Both the position numbers and the translations under genes were made by a program. This document shows, one piece after another, positions 38,697 to 50,935 of a DNA stretch of 53,874 bases. The DNA is from Candidatus Kurthia intestinigallinarum. GTDB lineage: Bacteria > Bacillota > Bacilli > Bacillales_A > Planococcaceae. The stretch covers positions 1 through 53,874 of the forward strand of contig NZ_JTFC01000001.1 in the NCBI RefSeq assembly GCF_003991225.1. The letters are read 5' to 3'. Positions within the stretch are counted from its first letter, which is position 1, and each line of letters starts with the position of its first letter. Below the pieces are notes generated by a model. It saw only the letters and a list, made by a program, of their open reading frames with translations. It did no database searches and had not been told where the DNA came from.

Positions 38697-39593
38697 ATGT
38701 CAGATTATTTAGTTCGAGCTTTAGGCTTTGGTGGTAGCGTGCGTGCATTTGCCGTTCGTACAACAGACACAGTAGGTGAAGCTCAACGTCGCCATGATAC
38801 ATGGCCAACAGCTTCAGCAGCACTAGGTCGTACGATGACAGCTGCTGCCATGATGGGCGCAATGCAAAAAGGTGATGACCTTTTAACAATTAAAGTACAA
38901 GGTGATGGCGATATTAGAGGAATTATCGTTGATGCTAATGCAAAAGGTGAAGTACGCGGTTATGCTGTGAATCCTCATGTACACTTTGATTTAAATGCAC
39001 AAGGAAAATTAGATGTGCGTCGCGCAGTAGGAACAACAGGTTCTCTATCTGTCGTAAAAGATACAGGCTTACGTGATTATTTCACAGGCCAAGTAGAATT
39101 AATTTCAGGTGAACTAGGCGAAGATTTCGCATATTACTTCACAAAATCAGAGCAAACACCATCAGCAGTAGGCTTAGGTGTACTTGTAAATCCAGACGAT
39201 TCGATTCTTGCAGCGGGCGGCTTTATCGTTCAAGTAATGCCAGGTGTGGATGACGAAACGATTACACAAATCGAACAAGCATTATCAAATATCGAACCCG
39301 TTTCTAAAATGATTGAAAAAGGCTATACGCCAGAACAAATTTTAGAAGCAGTACTAGGTAAAGATAACGTTGAATTTTTAGATACAAAACCAGTTGCATT
39401 CGCATGTAATTGTTCAAAAGAACGTTTCTCAAACGCTTTAATCGGTGTTGGTGAAGTGGAACTACAAGCGATGATTGATGAAGATCATGGTGCTGAAGCA
39501 CAATGCCACTTCTGTATGGAAAAATATCAATATTCAGAAGAAGAGCTTGCAGGTATGATCGAAGAAATTCGCGTACAAAAAGCATCTCGCTAA
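38697..39593 (+). CDS. hslO: redox-regulated chaperone Hsp33
   Basis: This holdase is activated by oxidative unfolding. It has 298 aa. It starts [20 protein letters not shown] and ends in the zinc redox switch with two cysteine pairs, CNCSKERF (about residue 239) and CHFCMEKYQ (about 269). ATG 38697 follows AAGAGGA. In B. subtilis hslO is followed by yacD and cysK; here yacD is replaced by the regulator-transporter-aminotransferase island. Confidence 0.96.
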   Translation: MSDYLVRALGFGGSVRAFAVRTTDTVGEAQRRHDTWPTASAALGRTMTAAAMMGAMQKGDDLLTIKVQGDGDIRGIIVDANAKGEVRGYAVNPHVHFDLNAQGKLDVRRAVGTTGSLSVVKDTGLRDYFTGQVELISGELGEDFAYYFTKSEQTPSAVGLGVLVNPDDSILAAGGFIVQVMPGVDDETITQIEQALSNIEPVSKMIEKGYTPEQILEAVLGKDNVEFLDTKPVAFACNCSKERFSNALIGVGEVELQAMIDEDHGAEAQCHFCMEKYQYSEEELAGMIEEIRVQKASR

Positions 39594-39602
39594 TTGACAC
39601 GT

Positions 39603-39636
39603 AAAAGAGGTCAGGAGTTGATTCCTGACCTCTTTT
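39603..39636. terminator. bidirectional terminator between hslO and the MocR gene
   Basis: AAAAGAGGTCAGGA pairs perfectly with TCCTGACCTCTTTT around a short loop, with A and T tracts on the two sides. Confidence 0.9.
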
Positions 39637-39637
39637 C

Positions 39638-41020
39638 TTATGCCGTTAAAACAGTCTTTAGTTTTTGTACCGCTTTTGGTATTTCATTCATTTGTAGATT
39701 CGCAAACCCAATAATAAACGAACGATTGGCTGTAGGTAGCATCGTTAATAGAAATCGCTCGAGTGTGAAAAGCTCCACATTTTCCTCCTGAGCTCTTGCG
39801 ATAATCTCCTCGTATGACGTAGTGGTGTCATAATGAATGATGAAATGTAGCCCTGCTGGTATATCAACAATTGTTAATTTTTCATCGAATACATGTCGCA
39901 ACTCTTGAATTAGTTTTTTACGAATGCTCTCAAAATGTTGGGCCATCGTCGCTAGATGCTTTTGGTAGTAACCGTCCTTCATAAAATAGTGCAGTGTATA
40001 TAAATTGAGCGTATTACATGAAGGAAGTAGGTGAGAAAAGTGTTCCTTATAGCGTTTTAATAATGCTGGAGGTAGCACCATATAACTAATACGAATGCCA
40101 GGAAACAATGTTTTTGAAAAGGTGCCCATATAAATCGTGCGCTGGCTTTTATCAAGGCTTTGCAGTGACGGAATATGCGCAGTTTCATACTTGTATTCAC
40201 TATCATAGTCATCCTCGATAATGTAACGCTCCTGTGGAACATTAAGCCAGTTCAGTAGCTCAAAGCGTCGTGAAATCGGCATGATGACGCCCATTGGAAA
40301 TTGATGCGCAGGCGTCGTATACAGCAGCTTTACATCACTTTTTACATGCGCTACATTAAAGCCCTGCTCATCAATGGGTACAGGGTGCACTTGCCACTGC
40401 TCTTGTTCAATTAATGTGCGGTAGCGTGCATAGCCAGGATTTTCGAGCGCAATCGTACCAGGTTCAAATAGCGCCAGTACTTGACTCATTAGACCTTGGC
40501 TAGAGGAATGAAAGATGATTTGTTCGGGCTCACAGCGTACGCCGCGTTTGAAATTTAAATGTTTCGCAAGTGTTTGACGTACTGTATAAGGACCTTGCTG
40601 ATGAGAAAGATGAGAGAGCTCATCGCGAAATTCGTGGAATGCTTTATGTTCACATTTGGCCCATTCGTTATAAGGAAATTGCTGAAGATTCGTCGCCATA
40701 TGCGAAAACGATGTGACATGGCGATGTTTATAAGGCTTCTCTTTTAACTCTTCAGGTAGTTTCGGCCACTTTTGCGTATCCTGACTATAATGCGTAATGT
40801 CCTCAACAAAATACCCTTTACGTTCTAAGCTATAGAGATAGCCCTCAACGATTAGTTGGTCGAGTGCGACAATGACGGAATTAATACTGACATTAAATTG
40901 CTCGGAAATTTTACGTTTTGATAATAGTTTTTCGTGAGGCTGATAGTTTCCTGATAAAATTTGTTCTTTGATGCGTTCGTACACAACTTGGTATTTATAT
41001 TTTTTATCTTGAAGAATCAT
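39638..41020 (-). CDS. GabR-like MocR/PdxR family transcription regulator
   Basis: This 460-aa regulator has an N-terminal GntR-type winged helix (about 1-75, KRKISEQFNVSINSVIVALD) fused to an aminotransferase-fold domain (about 105-460). The PLP lysine is in MGTFSKTLFPGIRISYMVLP (about 288-307), and the aspartate for the PLP nitrogen lies in RYIIEDDYDSEYKYE. It resembles B. subtilis GabR closely in several blocks (EGYLYSLERKGYFVE, HQFPMGVIMPISRR). GabR activates GABA catabolism when PLP reacts with GABA. ATG 41020 follows AAAGGGAG by 9 nt; an in-frame TTG at 41029 has none. It is divergent from the transporter operon, its probable target. Confidence 0.93.
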   Translation of the reverse strand: MILQDKKYKYQVVYERIKEQILSGNYQPHEKLLSKRKISEQFNVSINSVIVALDQLIVEGYLYSLERKGYFVEDITHYSQDTQKWPKLPEELKEKPYKHRHVTSFSHMATNLQQFPYNEWAKCEHKAFHEFRDELSHLSHQQGPYTVRQTLAKHLNFKRGVRCEPEQIIFHSSSQGLMSQVLALFEPGTIALENPGYARYRTLIEQEQWQVHPVPIDEQGFNVAHVKSDVKLLYTTPAHQFPMGVIMPISRRFELLNWLNVPQERYIIEDDYDSEYKYETAHIPSLQSLDKSQRTIYMGTFSKTLFPGIRISYMVLPPALLKRYKEHFSHLLPSCNTLNLYTLHYFMKDGYYQKHLATMAQHFESIRKKLIQELRHVFDEKLTIVDIPAGLHFIIHYDTTTSYEEIIARAQEENVELFTLERFLLTMLPTANRSFIIGFANLQMNEIPKAVQKLKTVLTA

Positions 41021-41045
41021 GCGGCACAACTCCCTTTAAGAAAAC

Positions 41046-41076
41046 TGGTTCTTATTTTTTTTCAAAAGTGGTTCTT
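41046..41076. repeat. direct repeat near the MocR start
   Basis: TGGTTCTT occurs at 41046-41053 and 41069-41076, 23 nt apart. It lies just upstream of the regulator gene and could be an autoregulatory site. Confidence 0.4.
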
Positions 41077-41192
41077 TTCTTTTGCTGAATAAATCGGCAT
41101 AATTTCAGTAATGTTAGAAGAATAAGATTATTTACAGCGTAAAAATGTTCGAACGAGAAATAGTGTGATGTAAAAAGAAAACTCAATTTTTT

Positions 41193-41221
41193 TTGCACTA
41201 AAAATGACTCGGAGTCATTAT
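41193..41221 (+). promoter_or_regulatory. promoter of the transporter-patA-aldehyde dehydrogenase operon with palindrome in the spacer
   Basis: TTGCAC (41193-41198), 17 nt, CATTAT (41216-41221). The spacer and -10 hold a perfect palindrome AATGACTC-G-GAGTCATT (41203-41219), well placed for a repressor or activator. Confidence 0.55.
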
Positions 41222-41262
41222 ACCATATTCTTATTTTTCTGAAAAATAATCAGGACATACCA
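41220..41262 (+). promoter_or_regulatory. two ATACCA direct repeats, GabR-type operator
   Basis: ATACCA occurs at 41220-41225 and 41257-41262, separated by 31 nt. B. subtilis GabR is known to use two ATACCA direct repeats about 34 nt apart. The first repeat overlaps the -10 and the second lies in the leader. Confidence 0.55.
41231..41249 (+). promoter_or_regulatory. CodY-like palindrome between the ATACCA repeats
   Basis: TTATTTTTC-T-GAAAAATAA is a perfect 19-bp palindrome. Its core (41233-41247) matches the CodY consensus AATTTTCWGAAAATT at 13 of 15 positions. It lies at about +3 to +21, where CodY would block transcription. Confidence 0.5.
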
Positions 41263-41275
41263 AAAAGGAGGCGTC

Positions 41276-41293
41276 ATGCACATAGCCAGTTAA
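41276..41293 (+). CDS. five-codon leader ORF (MHIAS)
   Basis: ATG 41276 is preceded 4 nt away by the near-ideal AAGGAGG (41265-41271) and is followed after five codons by TAA. It lies in the leader about 50 nt before the transporter start. It could be a translated leader peptide or an accidental start. Confidence 0.3.
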   Translation: MHIAS

Positions 41294-41343
41294 ACGGATC
41301 ATCATAATCTGAATAAACAGGAGCTTGAAGGAGGGGACTTCGC

Positions 41344-44197
<2,854 letters not shown>

Positions 44198-44225
44198 CAA
44201 ATCATATGAAAAGGGGATGACAAAA

Positions 44226-45719
44226 ATGGAAGCAACGCAAGCAGTGAAAACATTAAAAAACTATATTAATGGTGAATGGCAGGCGCCTTCATCAGACCGC
44301 GTGGAAGATGTTATTAATCCAGCGACAGGTGAAGTGATTGGGAAAATTGCCTTTTCAACAAAAGAGGATACGGAGCGTGCAATTGATGCCGCACGTCAGG
44401 CATTTGATAGTGGTGTATGGGCTGACGCAACAACGCATGAGCGCGCAGCTGTCCTGTTGAAAATTGCTGATTTAATCGAAGCTGAAGCAGAAGAACTCGC
44501 AAAAGCAGAGACAATCGATAATGGTAAAATCTTAGCCGAAGCCGAATTTGATGTAGCTGATGCGGCGACATGCTTCCGTTATTACGCGGGCATTATTATG
44601 CACCCAGATGGCGAAACCTATCACGTGCCGGACAACGTACAAGCGATGGTCGTGAAGGAGCCAGTTGGCGTGACGGGTTTAATCGTACCGTGGAATTTCC
44701 CAATTTTAATGTCTGTATGGAAACTTGCACCAGCGTTAGCAGCAGGGAACGCCATTGTATATAAGCCTTCAGAGGTAACACCAATGAATGCACAGCGTTT
44801 ATTTGAGATTTTTGAAGAAGCGGGTGTCCCACACGGTGTGGTAAATATGGTTGTCGGCGACGGTCCAACGGTCGGTCAGACAATTTCAGAAAGCCATGAG
44901 GTGGACATGGTGTCATTCACAGGAAGTACAGCAGTTGGCCGTGAAATTATGAAAGCCGCTGCTGGTAATTTGAAAAAGATTTCGCTTGAACTAGGTGGTA
45001 AATCGCCAAATATCGTTTTTGCGGATGCCGATTTAGAAACGGCGGTTGATTATGGTTTATTTGGTATTTTCTTTGGCTCAGGACAAGTGTGCTCAGCAGG
45101 GAGCCGCATCCTAGTAGAGGAAAGTATCTATGACCGCTATGTAGAGCGCTTTGCAGAGCGTGCGCAGTTGATCAAAGTAGGACCAGGGTTAGATCCTACA
45201 TCGAATATGGGTGCAATCGTTAGTGAGAAACAGTTGAATCGTATTTTAGACTATATTGAGATTGGTAAATCAGAAGGCGCGCGTCTTGTTGCAGGCGGGA
45301 AGCGTGTTGTCGATAATAATCTTGATAAAGGATTCTTTATAGAGCCAACAGTGTTTGCAGATTGTACGCCAGAGATGCGTATTGTACGAGAGGAGATTTT
45401 TGGACCGGTCGTGACGATTCAAAAATTCTCAACAGAGGAAGAAGCAATTCGTCTCGCAAATGATACCGATTATGGCCTTGCAGGGGGCGTGTTCTCGGGT
45501 GACGGTGCGAAGGCGCTGCGCGTCATTAAAAAAGTACGCGCTGGGATTACATGGGTGAATGATTACCATCCAACATATGTAGAAGCTCCTTGGGGTGGCT
45601 ACAAGCAATCTGGGATTGGTCGTAGCTTAGGCAAGTACAGCCTTGAAGAATTCCAAGAAGTGAAGCAAATTAATATCCGTTTATCTGTCGAACCAAACGG
45701 CTGGTTCCCGGCAGAGTAA
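44226..45719 (+). CDS. NAD-dependent aldehyde dehydrogenase, probably 4-aminobutanal dehydrogenase
   Basis: This 497-aa member of the ALDH superfamily has GLIVPWNFPILMSVWKLAPA near residue 150 and VSFTGSTAVG near residue 233. The general base Glu lies in SLELGGKSPNIVF near residue 257 and the catalytic Cys in SGQVCSAGSRI near residue 292. It resembles DhaS and betaine/aminobutyraldehyde dehydrogenases. Next to patA the likely substrate is 4-aminobutanal, giving GABA. ATG 44226 follows AAGGGG by 9 nt; ATG 44217 directly abuts that site. It is the last gene of the operon. Confidence 0.9.
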   Translation: MEATQAVKTLKNYINGEWQAPSSDRVEDVINPATGEVIGKIAFSTKEDTERAIDAARQAFDSGVWADATTHERAAVLLKIADLIEAEAEELAKAETIDNGKILAEAEFDVADAATCFRYYAGIIMHPDGETYHVPDNVQAMVVKEPVGVTGLIVPWNFPILMSVWKLAPALAAGNAIVYKPSEVTPMNAQRLFEIFEEAGVPHGVVNMVVGDGPTVGQTISESHEVDMVSFTGSTAVGREIMKAAAGNLKKISLELGGKSPNIVFADADLETAVDYGLFGIFFGSGQVCSAGSRILVEESIYDRYVERFAERAQLIKVGPGLDPTSNMGAIVSEKQLNRILDYIEIGKSEGARLVAGGKRVVDNNLDKGFFIEPTVFADCTPEMRIVREEIFGPVVTIQKFSTEEEAIRLANDTDYGLAGGVFSGDGAKALRVIKKVRAGITWVNDYHPTYVEAPWGGYKQSGIGRSLGKYSLEEFQEVKQINIRLSVEPNGWFPAE

Positions 45720-45742
45720 TATACAAAAAGTGAATTATGTAA

Positions 45743-45779
45743 AAACACACAATATTCTAAAAAATATTGTGTGTTTTTT
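45743..45779 (+). terminator. terminator of the putrescine operon
   Basis: AAACACACAATATT (45743-45756) pairs perfectly with AATATTGTGTGTTT (45763-45776), followed by further T. Confidence 0.92.
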
Positions 45780-45781
45780 CG

Positions 45782-45810
45782 TTGACATTCGGAAACGGTG
45801 AGAGTAAACT
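45782..45810 (+). promoter_or_regulatory. sigma-A promoter of cysK
   Basis: TTGACA (45782-45787), 17 nt, TAAACT (45805-45810). The leader contains ATAAAATTACTAGGAATT, which resembles a CymR-type site (GGAATT half); this resemblance was not checked against a matrix. Confidence 0.7.
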
Positions 45811-45852
45811 TAAAACATATAAAATTACTAGGAATTAGGAGTGGAAAACATT

Positions 45853-46791
45853 ATGACATACCAAATCGCAAATTCTGTTGCTGACTTAGTTGGTAACACA
45901 CCATTAGTAAAATTAAATCACGCTACAGGCCCGAACGATGCAAACGTATACGTGAAATTAGAGTATATGAACCCAGGTTCTTCTGTAAAAGACCGTTTAG
46001 CATTAGCAATGGTAGAAAAAGCAGAAAAAGATGGCATCCTAAAAGAAGGTAGCACATTAATCGAACCAACATCAGGTAACACAGGTATCGGTCTTGCGAT
46101 GATCGCTGCAGCAAAAGGATATAAATCAGTCATCGTAATGCCTGATACAATGTCTCTAGAACGTCGTAACCTATTACGCGCTTACGGTGCTGAATTAATT
46201 TTAACTCCAGGTGCGGACGGTATGAAAGGTGCAATCGCGAAAGCGGAAGAACTATCTAAAGAAAACGGTTGGTTCTTACCACAACAATTCGAAAACCCAG
46301 TGAACGCAGTAATGCACTACGAAACAACTGGTCAAGAAATCGTAAAAGCATTCAAAGAAGCTGATCTTCAAGTAGATGCATTCATCGCGGGTGTTGGTAC
46401 TGGTGGTACAGTATCAGGCGTTGGTAAAGCGTTAAAAGAAAACTTCTCTGACGTTGAAATCATCGCTGTTGAACCAAAAGATTCGCCAGTTCTTGAAGGC
46501 GGTAAACCAGGTCCTCACAAAATCCAAGGTATCGGTGCAGGTTTCGTACCAGCTACGCTAGATACAGAAGTATATGATGTAGTAATCGGTGTAGAAAATG
46601 ACGATGCATTCGAAACATCTCGTAAAGTAGCAAAAGAAGAAGGTATCTTAGGTGGTATTTCTTCAGGTGCTGCGATTTGGGCTGCTGTTGAAACAGCTAA
46701 AAAATTAGGTAAAGGCAAAAACGTTGTAGCAGTACTTGCTTCTAACGGTGAACGTTACCTATCAACTCCTTTATATCACTTCGACGATTAA
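45853..46791 (+). CDS. cysK: cysteine synthase A (O-acetylserine thiol-lyase)
   Basis: This PLP enzyme makes cysteine from O-acetylserine and sulfide. It has 312 aa. PLP lysine is in [12 protein letters not shown] near residue 46, the asparagine loop is [13 protein letters not shown] near residue 74, and the phosphate-binding loop is [11 protein letters not shown] near residue 182. ATG 45853 follows AGGAG; an in-frame GTG at 45841 lies within it. It has its own promoter and terminator. A/T-ending codons suggest high expression. Confidence 0.96.
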   Translation: MTYQIANSVADLVGNTPLVKLNHATGPNDANVYVKLEYMNPGSSVKDRLALAMVEKAEKDGILKEGSTLIEPTSGNTGIGLAMIAAAKGYKSVIVMPDTMSLERRNLLRAYGAELILTPGADGMKGAIAKAEELSKENGWFLPQQFENPVNAVMHYETTGQEIVKAFKEADLQVDAFIAGVGTGGTVSGVGKALKENFSDVEIIAVEPKDSPVLEGGKPGPHKIQGIGAGFVPATLDTEVYDVVIGVENDDAFETSRKVAKEEGILGGISSGAAIWAAVETAKKLGKGKNVVAVLASNGERYLSTPLYHFDD

Positions 46792-46805
46792 TTCGTTTGA
46801 AGCAA

Positions 46806-46838
46806 GAGGAATCGCGTTTTTACGCGGTTCCTTTTTTT
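46806..46838 (+). terminator. terminator after cysK
   Basis: AGGAATCGCG pairs with CGCGGTTCCT, one G-U, followed by seven T. Confidence 0.9.
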
Positions 46839-46928
46839 AATGGAAAAAAGTGTCCCAGAGCACAACTTATGTTATATGATGCACGTAGGTAAGAAAAAAG
46901 ACAGAGAACATGTTGGAGGTAGCGAGAC

Positions 46929-48320
46929 GTGAACATTGTACAGTCAAACACTTTTTCATTAACACCAGATGCCTTTTTTTACGGCTATAAGCAGCAAACA
47001 GCGCATCTAGCACATCATCTTTTTTTAGAGAGTGGCCGAGGTGGAAAGCAATCCATTGCCGCATGGAATCCACTCGCTATTGTGGAAGCAATTGAAGGTG
47101 GTATCAAAATTACGTGGCGTGATGGTCGCGTAGAGCAACAATACGGTGAGGCACTACAGCTTGCGGAAGATTTTGTTATGCAGTATCGCACTGATTGCCC
47201 GCATGATTATTTTTATGGCGGGGCAATTGGGTTTATTACGTATGATTATGTACGTCAAATCGAAAAAATACCGACGATTGCTGAAGATGACTTACAGGTA
47301 CCGGATATTTTCTTTTATGTTGTTGATCACTGGGCAGTATTAGATGTCGCAACAAATACCGCACGTATGATGAAGCTAGAAAGTAGCTCTATCGATGTCG
47401 AGCAGGCGGCAAGAGACTACGAAGCGGCAGCGACTGTAGGGCTTACTATGCGAAAATTCAATCAAACAGACGCCTTACCGGTAGCGATGGATGTACGTCG
47501 TTTAAAATCAATGTCAGGCGCGCAGTTTGAAGCAGCTGTGACAAAAATTCAGGACTATATCGCGGCAGGTGACGTTTTTCAGGTCAATTTATCGGTGCGC
47601 CAGGAGGAAACCCTTGATGTCCCACCAATTGATGTATACGAGGCGCTACGTACATTTAATCCATCACCATATATGTCCTATATCGCGGCACCTACGTTTG
47701 CGGTAGCATCTGGCTCTCCGGAACTCTTAATTGAGAAAAAGGGCGACGCTTTATCGACGCGTCCGATTGCTGGCACACGTCCACGCGGTGCAAATGATGC
47801 GGAGGATTTAGCCTTAGCGAAGGAATTAATCGACAATGAAAAAGAACGTGCAGAACATGTGATGCTTGTAGATTTAGAGCGCAATGATTTAGGGCGTGTA
47901 GCAGCATATGGCTCCGTCCATGTCGATGAATTTATGGTTATCGAAAAATATTCCCATGTGCAGCATATTGTATCGAATGTACGAGGTACAGCACGCAAAG
48001 ACCAAACGAATGCAGATATGATTCGAGCCGTATTCCCAGGAGGAACGATTACGGGTGCACCGAAAATTCGTACGATGGAAATTATTGAAGAACTGGAGCC
48101 CGTACGCCGTGGTCTGTATACCGGCTCGATTGGCTGGCTTGGCTTCAATGGCGATTTTGATTTAAATATCGTTATTCGCACTGCGTATATTCAGCATAAT
48201 ACGGCATATATTCAAGCAGGTGCAGGCATTGTCATTGACTCGGTACCAGAGCGTGAATATATCGAATCGCTTAATAAGGCGAAGGCAATGTGGCAGGCAA
48301 AACAGATGGCGGAGGCGTAG
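46929..48320 (+). CDS. pabB: aminodeoxychorismate synthase component I
   Basis: It combines chorismate with ammonia from PabA to give 4-amino-4-deoxychorismate for folate. It has 463 aa. The chorismate-binding domain has [17 protein letters not shown] near residue 212, [20 protein letters not shown] near residue 256, [12 protein letters not shown] near residue 314 and [18 protein letters not shown] near residue 367 (catalytic region). The GTG start 46929 follows GGAGGT. It opens the operon pabB-pabA-pabC-folP-folB-folK. Confidence 0.95.
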   Translation: MNIVQSNTFSLTPDAFFYGYKQQTAHLAHHLFLESGRGGKQSIAAWNPLAIVEAIEGGIKITWRDGRVEQQYGEALQLAEDFVMQYRTDCPHDYFYGGAIGFITYDYVRQIEKIPTIAEDDLQVPDIFFYVVDHWAVLDVATNTARMMKLESSSIDVEQAARDYEAAATVGLTMRKFNQTDALPVAMDVRRLKSMSGAQFEAAVTKIQDYIAAGDVFQVNLSVRQEETLDVPPIDVYEALRTFNPSPYMSYIAAPTFAVASGSPELLIEKKGDALSTRPIAGTRPRGANDAEDLALAKELIDNEKERAEHVMLVDLERNDLGRVAAYGSVHVDEFMVIEKYSHVQHIVSNVRGTARKDQTNADMIRAVFPGGTITGAPKIRTMEIIEELEPVRRGLYTGSIGWLGFNGDFDLNIVIRTAYIQHNTAYIQAGAGIVIDSVPEREYIESLNKAKAMWQAKQMAEA

Positions 48321-48324
48321 CACG

Positions 48325-48903
48325 ATGATTTTAATGATTGATAATTATGATTCATTTACGTATAACTTAGTACAGTATTTTGGCGAGCTTGGTCAGGAGC
48401 TTCGTGTTGTACGCAATGACCAACTGACACTTCAAGACATTGAGGCGCTAGCGCCAGAAATGATTGTTATTTCACCAGGACCACGTACACCAGATGATGC
48501 GGGCATTAGCCTCGAGGTGATTCGTCACTTTGCGGGACGGATTCCGATTTTTGGTGTGTGCTTGGGGCATCAAGCCATTGCGCAAGTATTTGGCGGCGAT
48601 GTCGTGCGCGCAACGCGTTTAATGCACGGTAAAACTTCACCAATTCTTCATAACAATACCGGCGTCCATCAGCAACTCGCAAATCCATATTTGGCGACGC
48701 GCTATCATTCGCTAATTGTAGACCGCAAGACCCTACCAGATTGTCTAGAAATTACGGCATGGACAGCAGAGGGGGAAATCATGGGGCTACGACATAAGGC
48801 GCTTGCAGTCGAAGGGGTACAGTTCCACCCCGAGTCGATCATGACCGAAAGTGGCAAGCAGCTGCTCCAAAACTTTATTGATGCATATGTGGAGGTCGGA
48901 TAA
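48325..48903 (+). CDS. pabA: aminodeoxychorismate synthase glutaminase component
   Basis: This class I glutamine amidotransferase has 192 aa. The catalytic triad is visible as Cys in [12 protein letters not shown] near residue 79 and His/Glu in [11 protein letters not shown] near residue 170. In B. subtilis the same subunit also serves anthranilate synthase (TrpG) and is controlled by TRAP; the region before this ATG shows no run of GAG/UAG triplets, so TRAP control is not supported here. ATG 48325 uses GGAGG inside the end of pabB. Confidence 0.94.
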   Translation: MILMIDNYDSFTYNLVQYFGELGQELRVVRNDQLTLQDIEALAPEMIVISPGPRTPDDAGISLEVIRHFAGRIPIFGVCLGHQAIAQVFGGDVVRATRLMHGKTSPILHNNTGVHQQLANPYLATRYHSLIVDRKTLPDCLEITAWTAEGEIMGLRHKALAVEGVQFHPESIMTESGKQLLQNFIDAYVEVG

Positions 48904-49728
48904 ATGTGGTGTTTTCATAATGGTATGTATGTAAAGGCAGAGGATTTACGCATTTCACCGTTTGATCATGGCTATTTGTATGGTCTAGGTGTTTTTGAAA
49001 CACTGCGAACTTATGATAGCAAGCCTTTTTTATGGCATGAACATTTTACACGAATGCAGGAGGCGCTTAGTGTCTATCATATTCAATTGCCGTATACAGA
49101 GCAGGAGTTACACGATGTTATAATGGAATTAAATGTGCGTAATGGCGGTGATGATGGTTATTTCCGTATAAATGTGTCAGCCGGTGAAGCGGGCATTGGT
49201 CTTGCGAAGACGACTTACGACGAGCCAACTGTCATCGTTTTTCGCAAGCCGCTTGAGCTGCCGCCTCGTGGTACGGAAAAAAATGCAGTGTGGCTAGATA
49301 CGGTGCGTAATTCGCCGGAGCAACATACCCGTTTTAAGTCACATCATTATGCGAATAATATCGTAGCTCGCTTTGAAATACCTTCATTAGCATCGCTTGA
49401 AGGCTTCTTTTTAAATGATCAGGGCTATGTAGCAGAGGGCATTACGTCGAATATCTTTTGGGTAACGGATGGTATCATTTATACACCGGCACTATCAACA
49501 GGTATTTTACCAGGAATTACGCGTGCACATGTCATGACACTTGCCCCGGTGATAGAAGGTACATTTACAAAAGAGGATATGCTACGAGCAGATGAATGCT
49601 TTATTACGACGTCGATTCAGGAATTGATTCCGATTCGTGCAGTAGGTGATAAGCAATTTGCGGGACGTGATGGTGCGGTCTATCAGGCACTGCATGCACG
49701 TTATATTGAAACGATAAAGGAGTCTTAA
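48904..49728 (+). CDS. pabC: aminodeoxychorismate lyase
   Basis: This class IV PLP enzyme releases pyruvate from aminodeoxychorismate to give 4-aminobenzoate. It has 274 aa. The fold-type IV signature is seen as FDHGYLYGLGVFETLRTY near residue 19. The PLP lysine is in TRFKSHHYANNIV near residue 144, and EGITSNIFWV lies near residue 178. The ATG follows the pabA stop directly (TAA ATG), so the two are coupled. Confidence 0.93.
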   Translation: MWCFHNGMYVKAEDLRISPFDHGYLYGLGVFETLRTYDSKPFLWHEHFTRMQEALSVYHIQLPYTEQELHDVIMELNVRNGGDDGYFRINVSAGEAGIGLAKTTYDEPTVIVFRKPLELPPRGTEKNAVWLDTVRNSPEQHTRFKSHHYANNIVARFEIPSLASLEGFFLNDQGYVAEGITSNIFWVTDGIIYTPALSTGILPGITRAHVMTLAPVIEGTFTKEDMLRADECFITTSIQELIPIRAVGDKQFAGRDGAVYQALHARYIETIKES

Positions 49729-49730
49729 CG

Positions 49731-50558
49731 GTGAATTTAGAGCATTATAAGCCAGTCGAGATAGCTGGACATACATTAGATTTTCAACATGAAACCTTTG
49801 TGATGGGTATTTTAAACGTGACCCCGGATTCATTTTCTGACGGTGGTCAATTTAATACGGTCGAAACAGCCGTTGCCCATGCGAAGCAAATGGTCGCAGA
49901 TGGCGCAAAAATTATCGATATTGGTGGCGAGTCTACACGCCCAGGGCATACACCAATTTCTGCTGAGGAGGAAATGGCACGAATTTTACCGGTCATCCGT
50001 GCGATTCGTAGTGAAGTTGATGTGTTATTATCCGTCGATACATTCAAATCTGAGGTAGCACGCGCAGCAGTTGAAGCGGGTGTGCATATTATTAATGATA
50101 TTTGGGGGGCACAGCATGACCCGAAAATCGCGGATGTGGCAGCAGAACTGCATGTCCCAATTATTTTAATGCATAATCGTGTTAATACCGATTACGGCGA
50201 TAACTTCTGGGCGTCTGCAAAAGCTGATATCGAGCGAAGCATTACGATTGCGAAAAATGCTGGTGTTCCTGATGAGCATATTTGGCTCGACCCAGGTGTA
50301 GGCTTTGCGAAAACACGCGCGCAGGATTTAGAAATCATGCGTTGTCTACCAGAGCTAAGTGATATGGGCTATCCCGTTCTGTTGGCGACATCGCGTAAGC
50401 GCGTCATTGGTGATGTACTTGATTTACCGAAGGACGAGCGAATGGAAGGAACAGCTGCTACATGCTGTTATGGCGTAGACAAGGGCTGTCATATGGTACG
50501 TGTGCATGATGTGAAGCCGATTGCACGCATGATGAAAATGATGGATGCACTGAAATAG
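49731..50558 (+). CDS. folP: dihydropteroate synthase
   Basis: It joins 4-aminobenzoate to the pterin diphosphate. It has 275 aa. Signatures are MGILNVTPDSFSDGGQF near residue 25, DIGGESTRPGHTPIS near residue 63 and SVDTFKSEVA near residue 103. The GTG start 49731 follows AAGGAG, 2 nt after the pabC stop. It is the usual target of sulfonamides; no unusual residues were noted in these loops. Confidence 0.95.
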   Translation: MNLEHYKPVEIAGHTLDFQHETFVMGILNVTPDSFSDGGQFNTVETAVAHAKQMVADGAKIIDIGGESTRPGHTPISAEEEMARILPVIRAIRSEVDVLLSVDTFKSEVARAAVEAGVHIINDIWGAQHDPKIADVAAELHVPIILMHNRVNTDYGDNFWASAKADIERSITIAKNAGVPDEHIWLDPGVGFAKTRAQDLEIMRCLPELSDMGYPVLLATSRKRVIGDVLDLPKDERMEGTAATCCYGVDKGCHMVRVHDVKPIARMMKMMDALK

Positions 50559-50569
50559 GAGGAAAACAA

Positions 50570-50935
50570 ATGGATTATATTCATATTAAGGATATGGAAT
50601 TTTACGGCTACCATGGTGTGCTTGAGCAGGAGACTGTACTTGGTCAGCGCTTTCGTGTGACACTTGCGATTGCGGTTGATTTACAGCATGCAGGGGAAAC
50701 GGATGATTTAACCGATACGGTAAGCTATGCGGAGGTATTTGAGATTTGCCAAAAAATCGTTGAAGGCAAGCCGTATCAATTAATTGAAGCGGTAGCAGAG
50801 CACATCGCAAAAGCGGTTCGTGAGGCGTATCCAACAGCAGTGAAAGGCATTCGTGTTGAAGTCATTAAGCCAGATCCACCGATTCGTGGACATTACCGCG
50901 AGGTCGCTGTGGAAATTACACGAGGTGACTTTTAA
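50570..50935 (+). CDS. folB: dihydroneopterin aldolase
   Basis: It cleaves dihydroneopterin to 6-hydroxymethyl-dihydropterin and glycolaldehyde. It has 121 aa. The N-terminus MDYIHIKDMEFYGYHGVLEQ (YGYHGV with active-site residues) and ending VEVIKPDPPIRGHYREVAVE (catalytic Lys in VIKPDPP) are characteristic. ATG 50570 follows AGGAGG. Its stop overlaps the folK start by one base (TAATG). Confidence 0.95.
   Translation: MDYIHIKDMEFYGYHGVLEQETVLGQRFRVTLAIAVDLQHAGETDDLTDTVSYAEVFEICQKIVEGKPYQLIEAVAEHIAKAVREAYPTAVKGIRVEVIKPDPPIRGHYREVAVEITRGDF

Noticed and set aside
48290-48324. TRAP site overlapping the pabA start, as known in B. subtilis.
   Set aside because: Too few GAG/UAG triplets and no regular spacing.
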